A stretch of DNA of 61,333 nt from an uncultured Geobacteraceae bacterium (lineage in GTDB: Bacteria; Desulfobacterota; Desulfuromonadia; Geobacterales; Pseudopelobacteraceae). The notes below the pieces were generated by a model. That model ran no database searches. It saw only the letters and a list, made by a program, of their open reading frames with translations, and was not told where the DNA came from. Position 1 is the first letter of the stretch, and the number at the start of each line of letters is the position of its first letter. A program made the position numbers and the translations under genes. Positions 36,704 through 45,296 of this stretch are shown piece by piece. The stretch lies in NCBI GenBank assembly GCA_903901875.1, contig CAIUSO010000097.1, forward strand, positions 1-61,333, given 5' to 3'.

Positions 36704-37576
36704 TCAGCAGTGACCTATTGTGATCATTTTTTTGATCTGTTTTTTCAGCCTGTTTTTCAGCCAGACAAATTGTTTAACCACCTTTTTTGCTTGATGTTTT
36801 GGAGCGTATGTTACGAACATGAATACAATAGGCCGCCAATAATGGCCTGACTTTCTACTGAACAACTCTTCTGAAATGGAGAATTCTGGAACACTAACAT
36901 AATTATTGTTATACACGACCGCATCCATTGCAACAGATGAAGTGAATCCTTTTGCTTTTGCACGCAAAGTAAACTCTGTGTCGCCATGATATTGTGGGCA
37001 CCACGTATAGTTATAAAGCCCGATTTCCTCAAAAATTTGAATGGGCACTAACGTACCGTTTCCCGTCAAACAATCCACAGGATGGGGATTTATTATTGAT
37101 GTAGTTTTGGCAACATCATTAAGATGACAATTGAGATTTAAAAAAATATCTGCATTCCATGTTACTGAAACACCAAGTGCCCAGATGGTCCCTTCCCTGT
37201 CGAGCATTATCCGTGAACCAATAATCATCCGCGGATTTTTTTGAGCCATTTCGAAAAGTTGTCCCAATGTATCTGGCTCGACTTCTGAATCATTGTTAAT
37301 TGTCAGCACATACTCAAAATCGTTTTCCAATGCATAGCGTACTCCCACATTGGTACCACCGGACCACCATAAATCGCCGGTCCCCGGTAACACGACAATT
37401 TCCGGATGCATTTCATTAAGTATCTTCCCCGTTCCATCGGTTGAACCGTCATCAATGATAACCAGTTTATAATCATGGAATTCAGACTTCTGAAAACTTT
37501 TGATAAAACGCAGAGTCAAGTTGATTCGGTTAAAGACCGGAACAACGACACAAACTTTTATCTTTTTGGCATCCAT
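36704..37576 (-). CDS. GT2 glycosyltransferase, rhamnosyltransferase-like
   Basis: 290 aa GT-A enzyme. Start MDAKKIKVCVVVPVFNRINL; metal site TINNDSEVEPDT, with VIIDDGSTDGT upstream; PGTGDLWWSGGTNVGVRYA is a typical rhamnosyltransferase/GT2 block; acceptor side CPQYHGDTEFTLRAKAKGF. It is not obviously membrane-anchored except for a basic tail (KNRLKKQIKKM). Its first 13 codons are repeated 2.4 kb upstream as a relic (39991-40027) on the far side of the ATPase/DUF4276 cassette. Confidence 0.87.
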   Translation of the reverse strand: MDAKKIKVCVVVPVFNRINLTLRFIKSFQKSEFHDYKLVIIDDGSTDGTGKILNEMHPEIVVLPGTGDLWWSGGTNVGVRYALENDFEYVLTINNDSEVEPDTLGQLFEMAQKNPRMIIGSRIMLDREGTIWALGVSVTWNADIFLNLNCHLNDVAKTTSIINPHPVDCLTGNGTLVPIQIFEEIGLYNYTWCPQYHGDTEFTLRAKAKGFTSSVAMDAVVYNNNYVSVPEFSISEELFSRKSGHYWRPIVFMFVTYAPKHQAKKVVKQFVWLKNRLKKQIKKMITIGHC

Positions 37577-37750
37577 AATTGCAACAGCCTCATTTATCAG
37601 TAAATTTCGATGACGTTAGTAAAAGCATCTTCAATCACTAAGAACTCTTCTTGATTAATAAACCAACTGAAGTCACGAATGGAATGGCACCGTTAAATAG
37701 TGACTGAATGGAAACATTTAATACACTGATGAGCCAGTTGCAAATAAATT

Positions 37751-37834
37751 GTCATCCCCGAATGCCTTTATCGGGGAGCCAGGTTTTTCAGACAGTTAGA
37801 ATCTGGATTCCGGCCTAAAACCTGCCGGAATGAC
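37751..37834. repeat. MITE-like dispersed repeat with GTCAT ends
   Basis: An 84-bp element beginning GTCATCCCCGAATGCC and ending GGCCTAAAACCTGCCGGAATGAC; the ends GTCAT/ATGAC are inverted. It contains CTGGATTCCGG, like the well-known family of intergenic repeats found in many proteobacteria. It lies in the 482-bp space between genes at 37576 and 38059, which otherwise shows no gene. Confidence 0.65.
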
Positions 37835-37908
37835 ATCGTTTTTGACTTTTGCAAGAGCCTCTGATACTTTTAATCTTTAGCGTATATTCCATCCGAATAT
37901 TTTCTCCT

Positions 37909-38005
37909 CCACCCAGCGGGGGGAGGTTGGGAGGGGGGATACCATAGTGGAGGCAAGACGGAATCGCTACCCCCTCCCTACCCCTCCCCCTCCTGAGGAA
38001 GGGAT
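37909..38005. repeat. C/G-tract inverted repeat
   Basis: CTCCTCCACCCAGCGGGGGGAGG opens a pair of nested hairpins; the second side is CCCCCTCCC...CCTCCTGAGGAAGGGA. The pattern resembles the palindromic C-tract repeats at 47886-47972. It is noncoding and lies downstream of the DUF4276 gene, so it may end its transcript. Confidence 0.5.
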
Positions 38006-38058
38006 CTTTTTGATCTTCACGAATATTAAATGGGTTTATAGAGTGAAATATATAAAAA

Positions 38059-38750
38059 TCAGAGTCCGCTAAGCCCCGCCAACTGTTCAAGCATCAAGAG
38101 CCACTTGTCAAAATGAGAACATTTCTGGCGTAGCAAGGGTAGACCAATTTTATTGATGACAGACACACCTGCCGTAACCTTGTCGTATTCGGGTATTTCT
38201 TTCAGAATCCGTTTTGAAGGTGCTGTTTCCGGGCGGTCGTTGATCAGCTCAGGATTCTGATCCTTAACCATTTCTATCAATCTTCCAATCGGTTCATCGT
38301 GTTCCAGATATTCCCAGTCAAGCTGTTGTGGGTTGGTCAAGACGAGTGTTTCAAATTCATGGAGCTGAATGTAGGGAATGAACCGACGATCATTGATGTC
38401 TTCCCCAAGGGACTCCTCCAAAATTCGCACTTTTTCATACGGGTCGGGGCTTAGTTTTGCCTCGGCATATCCAGGAAAATCGTCCGGCAAAGCATATAAA
38501 TCAAACATGGTCGTAAATCTGCACTCCGGTTGTTTGTCCTCTTTCATCCATGCTTGAATGTCAGCCTTTGCCTTTTGATAACTGATCAGTCCACCACGGT
38601 ACTCTTTGGACGCTTTATTGTCTTTGCTGGTCAGAACAGACCTGGCATCAGCAATCACTTTTGAGTGCGCCAGATGGCTGGAAAGAACCAATTTTAAAAA
38701 GCTTGTTCTGTTTGCCCCTCAGCCGTTACATGGAGACGAATGAAGTTCAT
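38059..38750 (-). pseudogene. DUF4276 protein, split by a -1 slip at a U-run stop
   Basis: From ATG 38750, overlapping the ATPase stop (ATGA), the frame reads MNFIRLHVTAEGQTEQAF and stops at TAA. In the -1 frame the sequence continues FLKLVLSSHLAHSKVIADARSV and then 200 more residues with the DUF4276 blocks TTMFDLYALPDDFPGY and IPYIQLHEFETLVL. The join is at 38702-38692, where a UUUUU run is followed directly by the stop and AAAA. A tRNA-Phe in the P site could slip from UUU to UUU, so this may be programmed frameshifting rather than damage. The family has a Toprim-like fold and pairs with an ABC-type ATPase. Called pseudogene because either reading is possible. Confidence 0.75.
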
Positions 38751-39874
38751 GGACGGCCTCCCAGAACATTCTTCTCCCAAAGCTCCGACAAGCTGTAGCG
38801 AGCAAGCCAGTCTGCCAAATCCTCTTCATTCAGACGTTTAAAGACAGTGCCGTGATTGTTTTCATCCCACTCAACCACCACCAGTTCACTGGCATGGAAT
38901 TCATCCACCAGCCGTGTCGATTGAGTTGCCACGACCACCTGACAATGAGCAGAGGCTGTTTTTATCATGCCCGCAAGTTCGGCAATGGCTACGGGATGCA
39001 GGCCCAGTTCCGGTTCATCCAGCACAATAACGCTTGGCAACATGACTGGTGGCTGTAGCAGTAGTGCCGATAATGCCATGAACCGCAATGAACCATCGGA
39101 AATTTGGTGTGCTCCAAACAGATAATCACTGGCGGTGTCATACCAGTTAAGGCGTGTGTAATTGTCATTCCCCGGAAGTGACTCCAGATCAAATTCTTTG
39201 AATTGGGTCATAACTTTGCGAATATGCCTGATGATACGCTCGTAGTAACGCTGCTGTGCGGAATCGTTTTTCATAACCCGCAGAAATGCTGCCAGGTTTC
39301 CGGCGTCGCTGTGCAGAAAGCGACAATCATCAATGTAGCCATTGCCCTTGATCTTTGCCGTGTCCGATGTGTCATGGAAATGGTATGCCCGAATACCGGC
39401 AAGAGCACAAAAGAGAGCTCTGGACTTGGGGTTTTTATCATCCGGTAACCCGGCTTCACGTTTACCGTCTTCGATAAAAAACTCTTGAGGTTGTTTTACC
39501 CCACTCTCCTGAAAGGTTATCCTCTCTCCGGCAAAGAAAAGACGATCCGGCATACCATGGACTAATTTTGCCTTATAGCATGTAGAAGTCCGTTCGCTCT
39601 CTAAGGCAACACTAAACTCAATTTTATCGGTTTTTTTAGCACCGTAATAGAGCAAAGCATCGGTGGAACCTTGTTTTTCGATGTATGTTTGTAGCCCCTT
39701 ATTGGTAATAACGTTGAGCATTTTAAAGAACGACACCAGATTGCTCTTGCCAGAACCATTTGCACCTAAAAGCACGGTTATGTCGCCAAATTCAACGCGC
39801 TGCCCATCGGGATGGATAGATTTATAGCCACCTAAGGTAATCTCTTTTAATTTCAATCTATGGTCGTCTTTCAT
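38747..39874 (-). CDS. AAA/ABC-type ATPase (RecF/OLD-like)
   Basis: 375 aa. N-terminal KEITLGGYKSIHPDGQRVEF, Walker A GANGSGKSNLVSFF, a long insertion (residues 75-250) typical of OLD/RecF-like ATPases, signature-like motif ISDGSLRFMAL, Walker B PSVIVLDEPELGLHP and a switch His in ATQSTR (H not seen, Thr-Gln-Ser present). Such ATPases occur in phage-defence pairs such as PARIS, OLD and Gabija, with a Toprim-type nuclease partner; here the partner is the DUF4276 gene, coupled by ATGA. Context inside a polysaccharide locus and between repeats of a GT gene suggests later insertion. No function has been shown here. Confidence 0.82.
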   Translation of the reverse strand: MKDDHRLKLKEITLGGYKSIHPDGQRVEFGDITVLLGANGSGKSNLVSFFKMLNVITNKGLQTYIEKQGSTDALLYYGAKKTDKIEFSVALESERTSTCYKAKLVHGMPDRLFFAGERITFQESGVKQPQEFFIEDGKREAGLPDDKNPKSRALFCALAGIRAYHFHDTSDTAKIKGNGYIDDCRFLHSDAGNLAAFLRVMKNDSAQQRYYERIIRHIRKVMTQFKEFDLESLPGNDNYTRLNWYDTASDYLFGAHQISDGSLRFMALSALLLQPPVMLPSVIVLDEPELGLHPVAIAELAGMIKTASAHCQVVVATQSTRLVDEFHASELVVVEWDENNHGTVFKRLNEEDLADWLARYSLSELWEKNVLGGRP

Positions 39875-39990
39875 GGCTGGTTCCCGGACTCTTGATACAG
39901 ATCTGAGTGTTTGAATCGATCCACAACCTCGTCACACGTTACGCAAGACTGCTCCAGTCTTTTTCCAGGAGAGTGATTTCATCTCAATGC

Positions 39991-40027
39991 GAACAACAAT
40001 AGGCACTTTTATCTTATTGGCATCCAT
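39991..40027 (-). pseudogene. Relic 5' end of a GT2 gene
   Basis: On the minus strand, ATG at 40027 begins MDANKIKVPIVV, matching MDAKKIKVCVVV of the GT2 gene at 36704-37576. At DNA level 31 of 37 bases agree between 39991-40027 and 37540-37576. After 13 codons the frame leaves the family and stops within 20 more. It is on the other side of the ATPase/DUF4276 cassette from the intact gene, in the same orientation. It may be a target duplication or a left-over from a GT2 gene lost when the cassette came in. Confidence 0.55.
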
Positions 40028-40059
40028 GCAAACCTCAAGTTCAGTAGACCCATGGTTCA

Positions 40060-41172
40060 TTACCGCTCATTACAGATGGTTTTGTAAATTTCTGCCGTCT
40101 GTTCAGAACAACGTTGCCATGAAAACATGCTGACTCTCTTCGCCCCGTTCACAATCAGTTCAGCACGCAATGAATCATCATCCAAAACATGCTCCAGAGC
40201 ACTCCGAATAGACTCAGGAGAGGATGGATCAAAATACACTCCTGCATTGCCCACAACTTCCGGGATTGAGCTGGTATTGCTACAGGCAATGGGACAGCCA
40301 AAATGCATGGCTTCCAACGGTGGAATGCCAAAACCCTCGTACTGTGAGGGATACACAAAAAGTGCAGCACCTTGGTAGTAGGACGCCAGTAGACGGTCGT
40401 TGCCCGAGAGTTGGTGAACATTTTTTCTGATCCCCAACCCTTCGAGAAATACGTTCTCCGCCCCTTGGAGGGGGGCACCACCAAAAGCAACAATGTCAAA
40501 TTCTTTTCTCAGATACGGTGAGCCGGCGTACGCCTGGCAGAAAGATGAAAAGTTCTTGTATCCTCCTCGATGCCCAACATACAACAGATATGACCTAACG
40601 GGTTTGCCCTGTCCCGGTGAAGATGGGTTATCAAGAGAAACAAACGAATGACCTAAATGGACAACCGAAGTTTTTGTGGGGTCAACCCCCAGAATAGTAA
40701 CCAAATCATGCCGCGTTGACTCTGAAATACATATGACGTGATCGGCTCTCGTTACCGCAGCTTTTTTAGCGAGAGAGGTGCCGGGATCGTGTTTAAATTC
40801 AGCGGGAAACAGCTCATGAATCATATCATAAACCGTAACGACGCGAGTTTTTCCCCGGCCAACAGGAACGGGTGAGTAATAGGTTTCATGGATTATATCG
40901 GCACAGCCAAATAATGCATACTCGACCGGTAAGAGTAATGAGCGCCCCCAGTTTGTCAGGTGACCTGAGCCATAAAACTTCTGATTAAAATAGAATCCTT
41001 TGACGATGAAATTTGTATCATGCTGTAAATATTCATTTATATGAAAAGGCGCAACCACGGATACGTCAAAAGCATCCATGCTGGCAAGACCGGTAGCCAA
41101 CTCAAAATAATATCTGCTGATCCCGCCAAATTGCTGATTAAAAAAGATCTGATGATCGAAGACAACGTTCAC
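40060..41172 (-). CDS. Glycosyltransferase family 4
   Basis: 370 aa. Opening MNVVFDHQIFFNQQFGGISRYYFELA matches mannosyltransferase-type GT4 enzymes that start with FDHQIF and GGISRY. Donor domain: SYLLYVGHRGGYKNFSSF, KNVHQLSGNDRLLASYYQG and PSQYEGFGIPPLEAMHFGCPI. Start ATG 41172 overlaps the upstream methyltransferase stop by 4 nt. It is the last gene of the locus before the inserted cassette. Retaining mechanism and GDP-mannose-type donor are likely from family and from nearby Gmd; this is inference. Confidence 0.88.
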   Translation of the reverse strand: MNVVFDHQIFFNQQFGGISRYYFELATGLASMDAFDVSVVAPFHINEYLQHDTNFIVKGFYFNQKFYGSGHLTNWGRSLLLPVEYALFGCADIIHETYYSPVPVGRGKTRVVTVYDMIHELFPAEFKHDPGTSLAKKAAVTRADHVICISESTRHDLVTILGVDPTKTSVVHLGHSFVSLDNPSSPGQGKPVRSYLLYVGHRGGYKNFSSFCQAYAGSPYLRKEFDIVAFGGAPLQGAENVFLEGLGIRKNVHQLSGNDRLLASYYQGAALFVYPSQYEGFGIPPLEAMHFGCPIACSNTSSIPEVVGNAGVYFDPSSPESIRSALEHVLDDDSLRAELIVNGAKRVSMFSWQRCSEQTAEIYKTICNER

Positions 41173-41963
41173 GTTGGTACCTTAGTCAACCCAAGCAGAT
41201 AGCGATGGTCGGACATTGTTTTCGATTGCAAGCTACGTACTGCTTTATGACGGCTATATCGTCTGATAAGGTACCAATTATAATATTTCTGTAATTGGTT
41301 AAACATTGTAGACTTACAGAAAACATGCAGAAACCCCGTAGACAGAAGCTTCATATCCAACTGTTCAGCCATAGTCTCAAGCGTTTTATTTTGATAAAAT
41401 GAAATGTGCTGTCCGGCATCAAATGCATAATACCACCACTCATCGGGATTGGGAGGCGTACCGGAGAAGAGTTCTGTTGTGAAAAAGATTGTTTCAGCAC
41501 CGGTTTCCCTTAATGCCTCTCTCAAAAAATCCAAGGGATCTTGAATATGCTCAATCACTTCAAACGCAGTTAAAATTTTATAGTTTTTTCCTTTCTCCAT
41601 CTCAAAACCACGGGCATGAACATTGGTGCAGTAAGGGTCATACCAGTAAAAATCAAAACCTGCATCACGCATTAAACGGACAAAAAGACCGGTACCCCCT
41701 GCATAATCGACAAAGGTTCCCTGCGAGCCAAACAGGTAATAGAACAACGGCGACAGTTCCTGAGTAATATATCTGTTTCTGGCGACCAAACCAGTGTCGC
41801 AAACCACAATAGCATCATTGTAAGCTTCTTCAAGCCAATGGGGGTTTTTAACTTGCAGCAAACCGCACTGAGGGCAACTAACCGTATTAAATGGATATTT
41901 TTGCAAAGCTCTCGCCGAGAAAGCCACATGGGTCGTATTGCTGCAAATTGGACAAGTGCCCAT
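41169..41963 (-). CDS. SAM-dependent methyltransferase with zinc-ribbon N-terminus
   Basis: 264 aa. The N-terminus has two Cys pairs, CPICSN and CPQCGLLQ, forming a zinc ribbon. The methyltransferase part has VDYAGGTGLFVRLMRDAGF as SAM site and LTAFEVIEHIQDPLDFL downstream. This layout is frequent in sugar C- or O-methyltransferases of glycan loci, some of which cap the chain end. It is coupled with the GT4 gene at 40060. The methyl acceptor is not known, but a deoxysugar is a fair guess from context. Confidence 0.83.
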   Translation of the reverse strand: MGTCPICSNTTHVAFSARALQKYPFNTVSCPQCGLLQVKNPHWLEEAYNDAIVVCDTGLVARNRYITQELSPLFYYLFGSQGTFVDYAGGTGLFVRLMRDAGFDFYWYDPYCTNVHARGFEMEKGKNYKILTAFEVIEHIQDPLDFLREALRETGAETIFFTTELFSGTPPNPDEWWYYAFDAGQHISFYQNKTLETMAEQLDMKLLSTGFLHVFCKSTMFNQLQKYYNWYLIRRYSRHKAVRSLQSKTMSDHRYLLGLTKVPT

Positions 41964-41964
41964 G

Positions 41965-42900
41965 CTATCGCCCCATTACCGTTCGAATTATTTTATTAAC
42001 AATCTTCCTCGGCAATGTTTTAATTCTCCGATACAACCGCAATTCGCGACCACCATAGATATAATCAAACTCATAACGATCCGCCTTTTTATCCTGAATA
42101 ACATTCGATGGATGATTCATAGGGCCAAGTGAAAATACCGGCAGACCTTCCTGATCTTCTGCGGCAACCGTATGAGTACCTTCCGGTCCGATTCCAATAT
42201 TTGACACCAAGTTGACATGTGGTGTAGCGGATAGCCCACCGGAATACCAAACATTAGCCATCCAGGGATAGTCCCACGTATCTATTTCATTCCGATACAT
42301 CTGATCAAAAATATTCTCCCAGTGATAACGTTCAACCTTATCCGGTGTGTGCTTAATCCATTCAACAGACTTTTTCCACTCGGGCCAAAAAGCCAGCGTT
42401 GGATCATTTATTTGCCAGGCGCGACGCCAAGAGGCCCACCCCCATACATGATTATATTTTGAGAAGTAGTAAGAAGAGTCACCACACGTTCTTCCCGCCT
42501 GAAAGTTATTACCAGTGATGACCATTACCCTATGGTCATATTTATAGCGTTCGAGTAGTACCTCACAAAATACAAAAAAATCAGGATGTGGCAGGCAGTC
42601 ATCTTCGAGAACTATTGCCTCCTCAACCTGAGAAAATAGCCAGTTCAAACCTGATGTTACACGTTCTTTACAACCAAGGTTCTGCTCTGAATAGTTATGA
42701 CTGACACGACATGGCCAATCAATCTCACTGACGATTCTCCGCACTTCCCGACAACGTACTTCATCGGTGGCATGACCAATTCGAGGGCCATCAGCTACAA
42801 TAAAGAGGTGTTCCGGGCGCAGAAGGCGTAGGGCAGCAAAAGACTTTCGGGTATGCCATGGTCGATTAAACACTATATATGCAATAGGGGTTGTAAACAT
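41965..42900 (-). CDS. GNT-I-like/GT-A glycosyltransferase
   Basis: 311 aa. Starts MFTTPIAYIVFNRPWHTRKSF, and then HLFIVADGPR, QNLGCKERVTSGLNWLFSQ and the acidic site EEAIVLEDDCLPHPDF, which place it among the GT-A proteins related to GNT-I or TIGR-type sugar transferases in bacterial glycan loci. The block NHVWGWASWRRAW is typical of this group. One short gap (1 nt) to the methyltransferase downstream and 3 nt to the FkbM gene upstream indicates one transcript. Confidence 0.82.
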   Translation of the reverse strand: MFTTPIAYIVFNRPWHTRKSFAALRLLRPEHLFIVADGPRIGHATDEVRCREVRRIVSEIDWPCRVSHNYSEQNLGCKERVTSGLNWLFSQVEEAIVLEDDCLPHPDFFVFCEVLLERYKYDHRVMVITGNNFQAGRTCGDSSYYFSKYNHVWGWASWRRAWQINDPTLAFWPEWKKSVEWIKHTPDKVERYHWENIFDQMYRNEIDTWDYPWMANVWYSGGLSATPHVNLVSNIGIGPEGTHTVAAEDQEGLPVFSLGPMNHPSNVIQDKKADRYEFDYIYGGRELRLYRRIKTLPRKIVNKIIRTVMGR

Positions 42901-42903
42901 TGT

Positions 42904-43590
42904 TTACTCGGTAAAAATAACGCTATGCCCAGTTTTTGCATAGGCTCTATAACCCACAGATGAAAGAAATTGGGCGACAGGATCATGTACAATTGCAGTT
43001 AGCTCCGTATCTAAGCATTCAGCAATAATGAACTTTGGTCGATACATCATCCAGTTGTTTGACAGAAGAACTTCCAAGTCCAACCCTTCTACGTCTACGG
43101 AAAGAATATCAATAGCCTGACCTGTAGGGAGGTAACCGTCCAGAACAGTAGACAGTGGGAACGTTTGTATATCAATGATTTTAATCAAGTTATAATCCGA
43201 CGAAAGATCTCGCTCTTTCGCAATTGCCGGATCAAAAGTATTCAATGCAGGTTCATCAAAAACATGATACTTCAGCACCGATTCCGCTTGTGACACCCCA
43301 TACTCAAGTGCAATGTCACGTGGGCGCCATTTATTAAACAGAGTTTTTGAATTAGGCAATGGGTCTACACAGATACCACGCCAACCACGACGATAAAACA
43401 AATAGGTATTGGAAAACCGAAAAGGGTGGTGAGAACCAATTTCGACATAGAAGCCAGACACCCTCTGCCCAAGCAAGCGATCAAGTACCAAGTCTTCGCC
43501 CTCTTGGGCGTAGCTGAGACGAGACCAGCGAGCAGATTCAAGCCACGGTTCCCGTATTTTTTTAAGCGAATGGCGAATATTACCTAACAA
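42904..43590 (-). CDS. FkbM-family methyltransferase
   Basis: 228 aa. The FkbM-type SAM domain is seen as GFYVEIGSHHPFRFSNTY, GWRGICVDPLPNS and DILSVDVEGLDLEVL. Such enzymes O-methylate sugars of polysaccharides or antibiotics. Start ATG 43590 lies 11 nt after the Wzt stop. With the other methyltransferase it points to a partly methylated glycan. Confidence 0.87.
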   Translation of the reverse strand: MLGNIRHSLKKIREPWLESARWSRLSYAQEGEDLVLDRLLGQRVSGFYVEIGSHHPFRFSNTYLFYRRGWRGICVDPLPNSKTLFNKWRPRDIALEYGVSQAESVLKYHVFDEPALNTFDPAIAKERDLSSDYNLIKIIDIQTFPLSTVLDGYLPTGQAIDILSVDVEGLDLEVLLSNNWMMYRPKFIIAECLDTELTAIVHDPVAQFLSSVGYRAYAKTGHSVIFTE

Positions 43591-43601
43591 TTAGACCTCC
43601 A

Positions 43602-44897
43602 TTACCGCGAATCCCAGTCACCTGACAAAAGCAGTGGCCCCAAACCCGCGTTACCAAATGTGCCATGCTTATAAAAATCGCCCGATTCAACATTAATTGA
43701 CCCTACGTAGCCCCTCGGCCAATCGGCCTCGATACCATTAATAACAATTCTAGTACCAACAAAATACTGCCCCAAGGAAAAAGGGAAATTTTCAATCTTA
43801 CACCTAATTTGTCCTTCATAATTGCTAATTTCAAAAGTAGACCCTGCATAATCACTGTAAAATAGTGACAACACATCACCAACAGAATTATGAAGTGAAA
43901 AACCGAGTGAAACATTACGTTTAACCGTTTGTTCCGGACATTTATAGCCAAAAACCAGTACAACTGTTTCACCACTAGACGTTGAAATCACGTTATTGCC
44001 CTCGCCATTTTCCAGTGAAAATGAGGTCAATATAACGGCACCACTGCCCGTCCGACTGAGGCTTGAAATATCGGAAGAATTCATGCTCTCCTGCAAATTG
44101 CCGCTATACATCTGAATTGCCGTTCTCGTTTCTCCCGCAAACTTTGTTCTTCCATTCTCCAACATAACAGCACGATCACATAAACGTTCAATCGCTCCCA
44201 TATTATGACTCACAAACAACACCGTCCGCCCTTCCTTGTTAGACACATCCTCCATCTTCCCCAAACACTTCTTCTGAAACTCCGCATCTCCCACCGCCAG
44301 AACTTCATCAACAATCAATATCTCCGGCTCCAGATGGGCCGCCACGGCAAAGGCCAGACGCACATACATCCCCGATGAATAGCGTTTTACCGGCGTATCA
44401 AGAAAACGTTCCACCTCGGCAAAATCAACAATTTCATCAAACTTGCGTTTGATCTCCACCCGACTCATGCCCAGAATGGCACCATTGAGATAAATATTTT
44501 CCCGCCCGGAAAGTTCGGAATGGAAACCGGTGCCAACCTCCAGCAGACTGGCCACCCGGCCATCTATGGTAATGCGTCCTTTGGTCGGCTCGGTTATACG
44601 GGAAAGAATCTTCAAAAGAGTTGATTTACCGGCACCATTACGGCCGATAATTCCAACCCGATCCCCCTGCTTGATCTCGAAGGAAACATCATTCAGTGCC
44701 CAGAATTCCTCTTCCGTACTTGAGGTTGATGGAGAGTGAAGAGAGAGCGGTGATGACAACACCTTCTTGCCACCGTTGAAAAACGACTTGGCCTTGTTGA
44801 CCAGCAGGCTGCTGAACAGCTGTTCCCGCTTGTCTGCCAGATGGCTTAAGATATATTTTTTGCCGAGATTTTCGACTTTGATTACCGTATCACTCAT
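43602..44897 (-). CDS. wzt: Polysaccharide ABC exporter, ATP-binding subunit (Wzt)
   Basis: 431 aa. Residues about 1-250 are the nucleotide-binding domain: Walker A GIIGRNGAGKSTLLK, signature KRYSSGMYVRLAFA, Walker B EILIVDEVLAVGD and the H-loop VSHN. Residues about 280-431 form a C-terminal beta-sandwich of the type that recognises the capped glycan chain (VSLGFSLHNSVGDVLSLFYSD). Together with Wzm at 45297 it exports lipid-linked polysaccharide. Start ATG 44897 overlaps the stop of the HEPN remnant by 4 nt (ATGA), so its translation is coupled to that remnant and not directly to Wzm. Confidence 0.93.
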   Translation of the reverse strand: MSDTVIKVENLGKKYILSHLADKREQLFSSLLVNKAKSFFNGGKKVLSSPLSLHSPSTSSTEEEFWALNDVSFEIKQGDRVGIIGRNGAGKSTLLKILSRITEPTKGRITIDGRVASLLEVGTGFHSELSGRENIYLNGAILGMSRVEIKRKFDEIVDFAEVERFLDTPVKRYSSGMYVRLAFAVAAHLEPEILIVDEVLAVGDAEFQKKCLGKMEDVSNKEGRTVLFVSHNMGAIERLCDRAVMLENGRTKFAGETRTAIQMYSGNLQESMNSSDISSLSRTGSGAVILTSFSLENGEGNNVISTSSGETVVLVFGYKCPEQTVKRNVSLGFSLHNSVGDVLSLFYSDYAGSTFEISNYEGQIRCKIENFPFSLGQYFVGTRIVINGIEADWPRGYVGSINVESGDFYKHGTFGNAGLGPLLLSGDWDSR

Positions 44898-44965
44898 AAT
44901 GTATCAATCTTTAATAACATGAGTATCATGTCATCAATATAAAAATGCCAATCCCGTTCAGACAT
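44894..44965 (-). pseudogene. HEPN (DUF86-type) toxin remnant, 23 codons
   Basis: ATG 44965 starts within the last codons of the nucleotidyltransferase gene. The product begins MSERDWHFYIDDMI, the standard opening of HepT-like HEPN toxins that pair with MntA antitoxins. After 23 residues it stops at TGA 44896-44894, which overlaps the wzt start codon (ATGA). The rest of the toxin, including the RX4-6H active site, is deleted. The stub still connects two genes by overlaps at both ends, so it may survive as a translation relay to wzt. Confidence 0.8.
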
Positions 44966-45248
44966 ATATTGCCTCCCGCATGACATAATCACGTAATTCT
45001 TCACGTAACGCTTTCTCTGTCACCAAATCTACTGAACACCCTAACAAGTCTTCCAGGAGAAATTGCACCCCAAAATATTTCGTAGATGTCGCGAGACCTT
45101 CAAAAGAAACGAGGATATCGACATCGCTTTCATTTTTGGCAACATCTCTGGCAGTTGATCCAAACAACGCAATAGTGCTGACACCTAACCGCCCGATCAG
45201 TTCCGGCTTAGCTTGTGACAGTGTATGTAAAACATTATTTCGTTTCAT
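44958..45248 (-). CDS. mntA: MntA-like nucleotidyltransferase antitoxin
   Basis: 96 aa minimal nucleotidyltransferase, full-length for the family: LFGSTARDVAKNESDVDILV (G-S...SDVD metal site) and a C-terminal VDLVTEKALREELRDYVMREAIYV. MntA-type proteins neutralise HEPN toxins by AMPylating them. Here the HEPN partner that should follow is reduced to 23 codons. The gene sits between wzm and wzt, splitting an exporter pair that is normally adjacent. It begins with ATG 45248, 7 nt after AGGAGGT. It is probably an orphan antitoxin. Confidence 0.88.
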   Translation of the reverse strand: MKRNNVLHTLSQAKPELIGRLGVSTIALFGSTARDVAKNESDVDILVSFEGLATSTKYFGVQFLLEDLLGCSVDLVTEKALREELRDYVMREAIYV

Positions 45249-45296
45249 CGTACGTACCTCCTACCAAGAACTTTGAGAAATGGTCAGGGGGAATTT

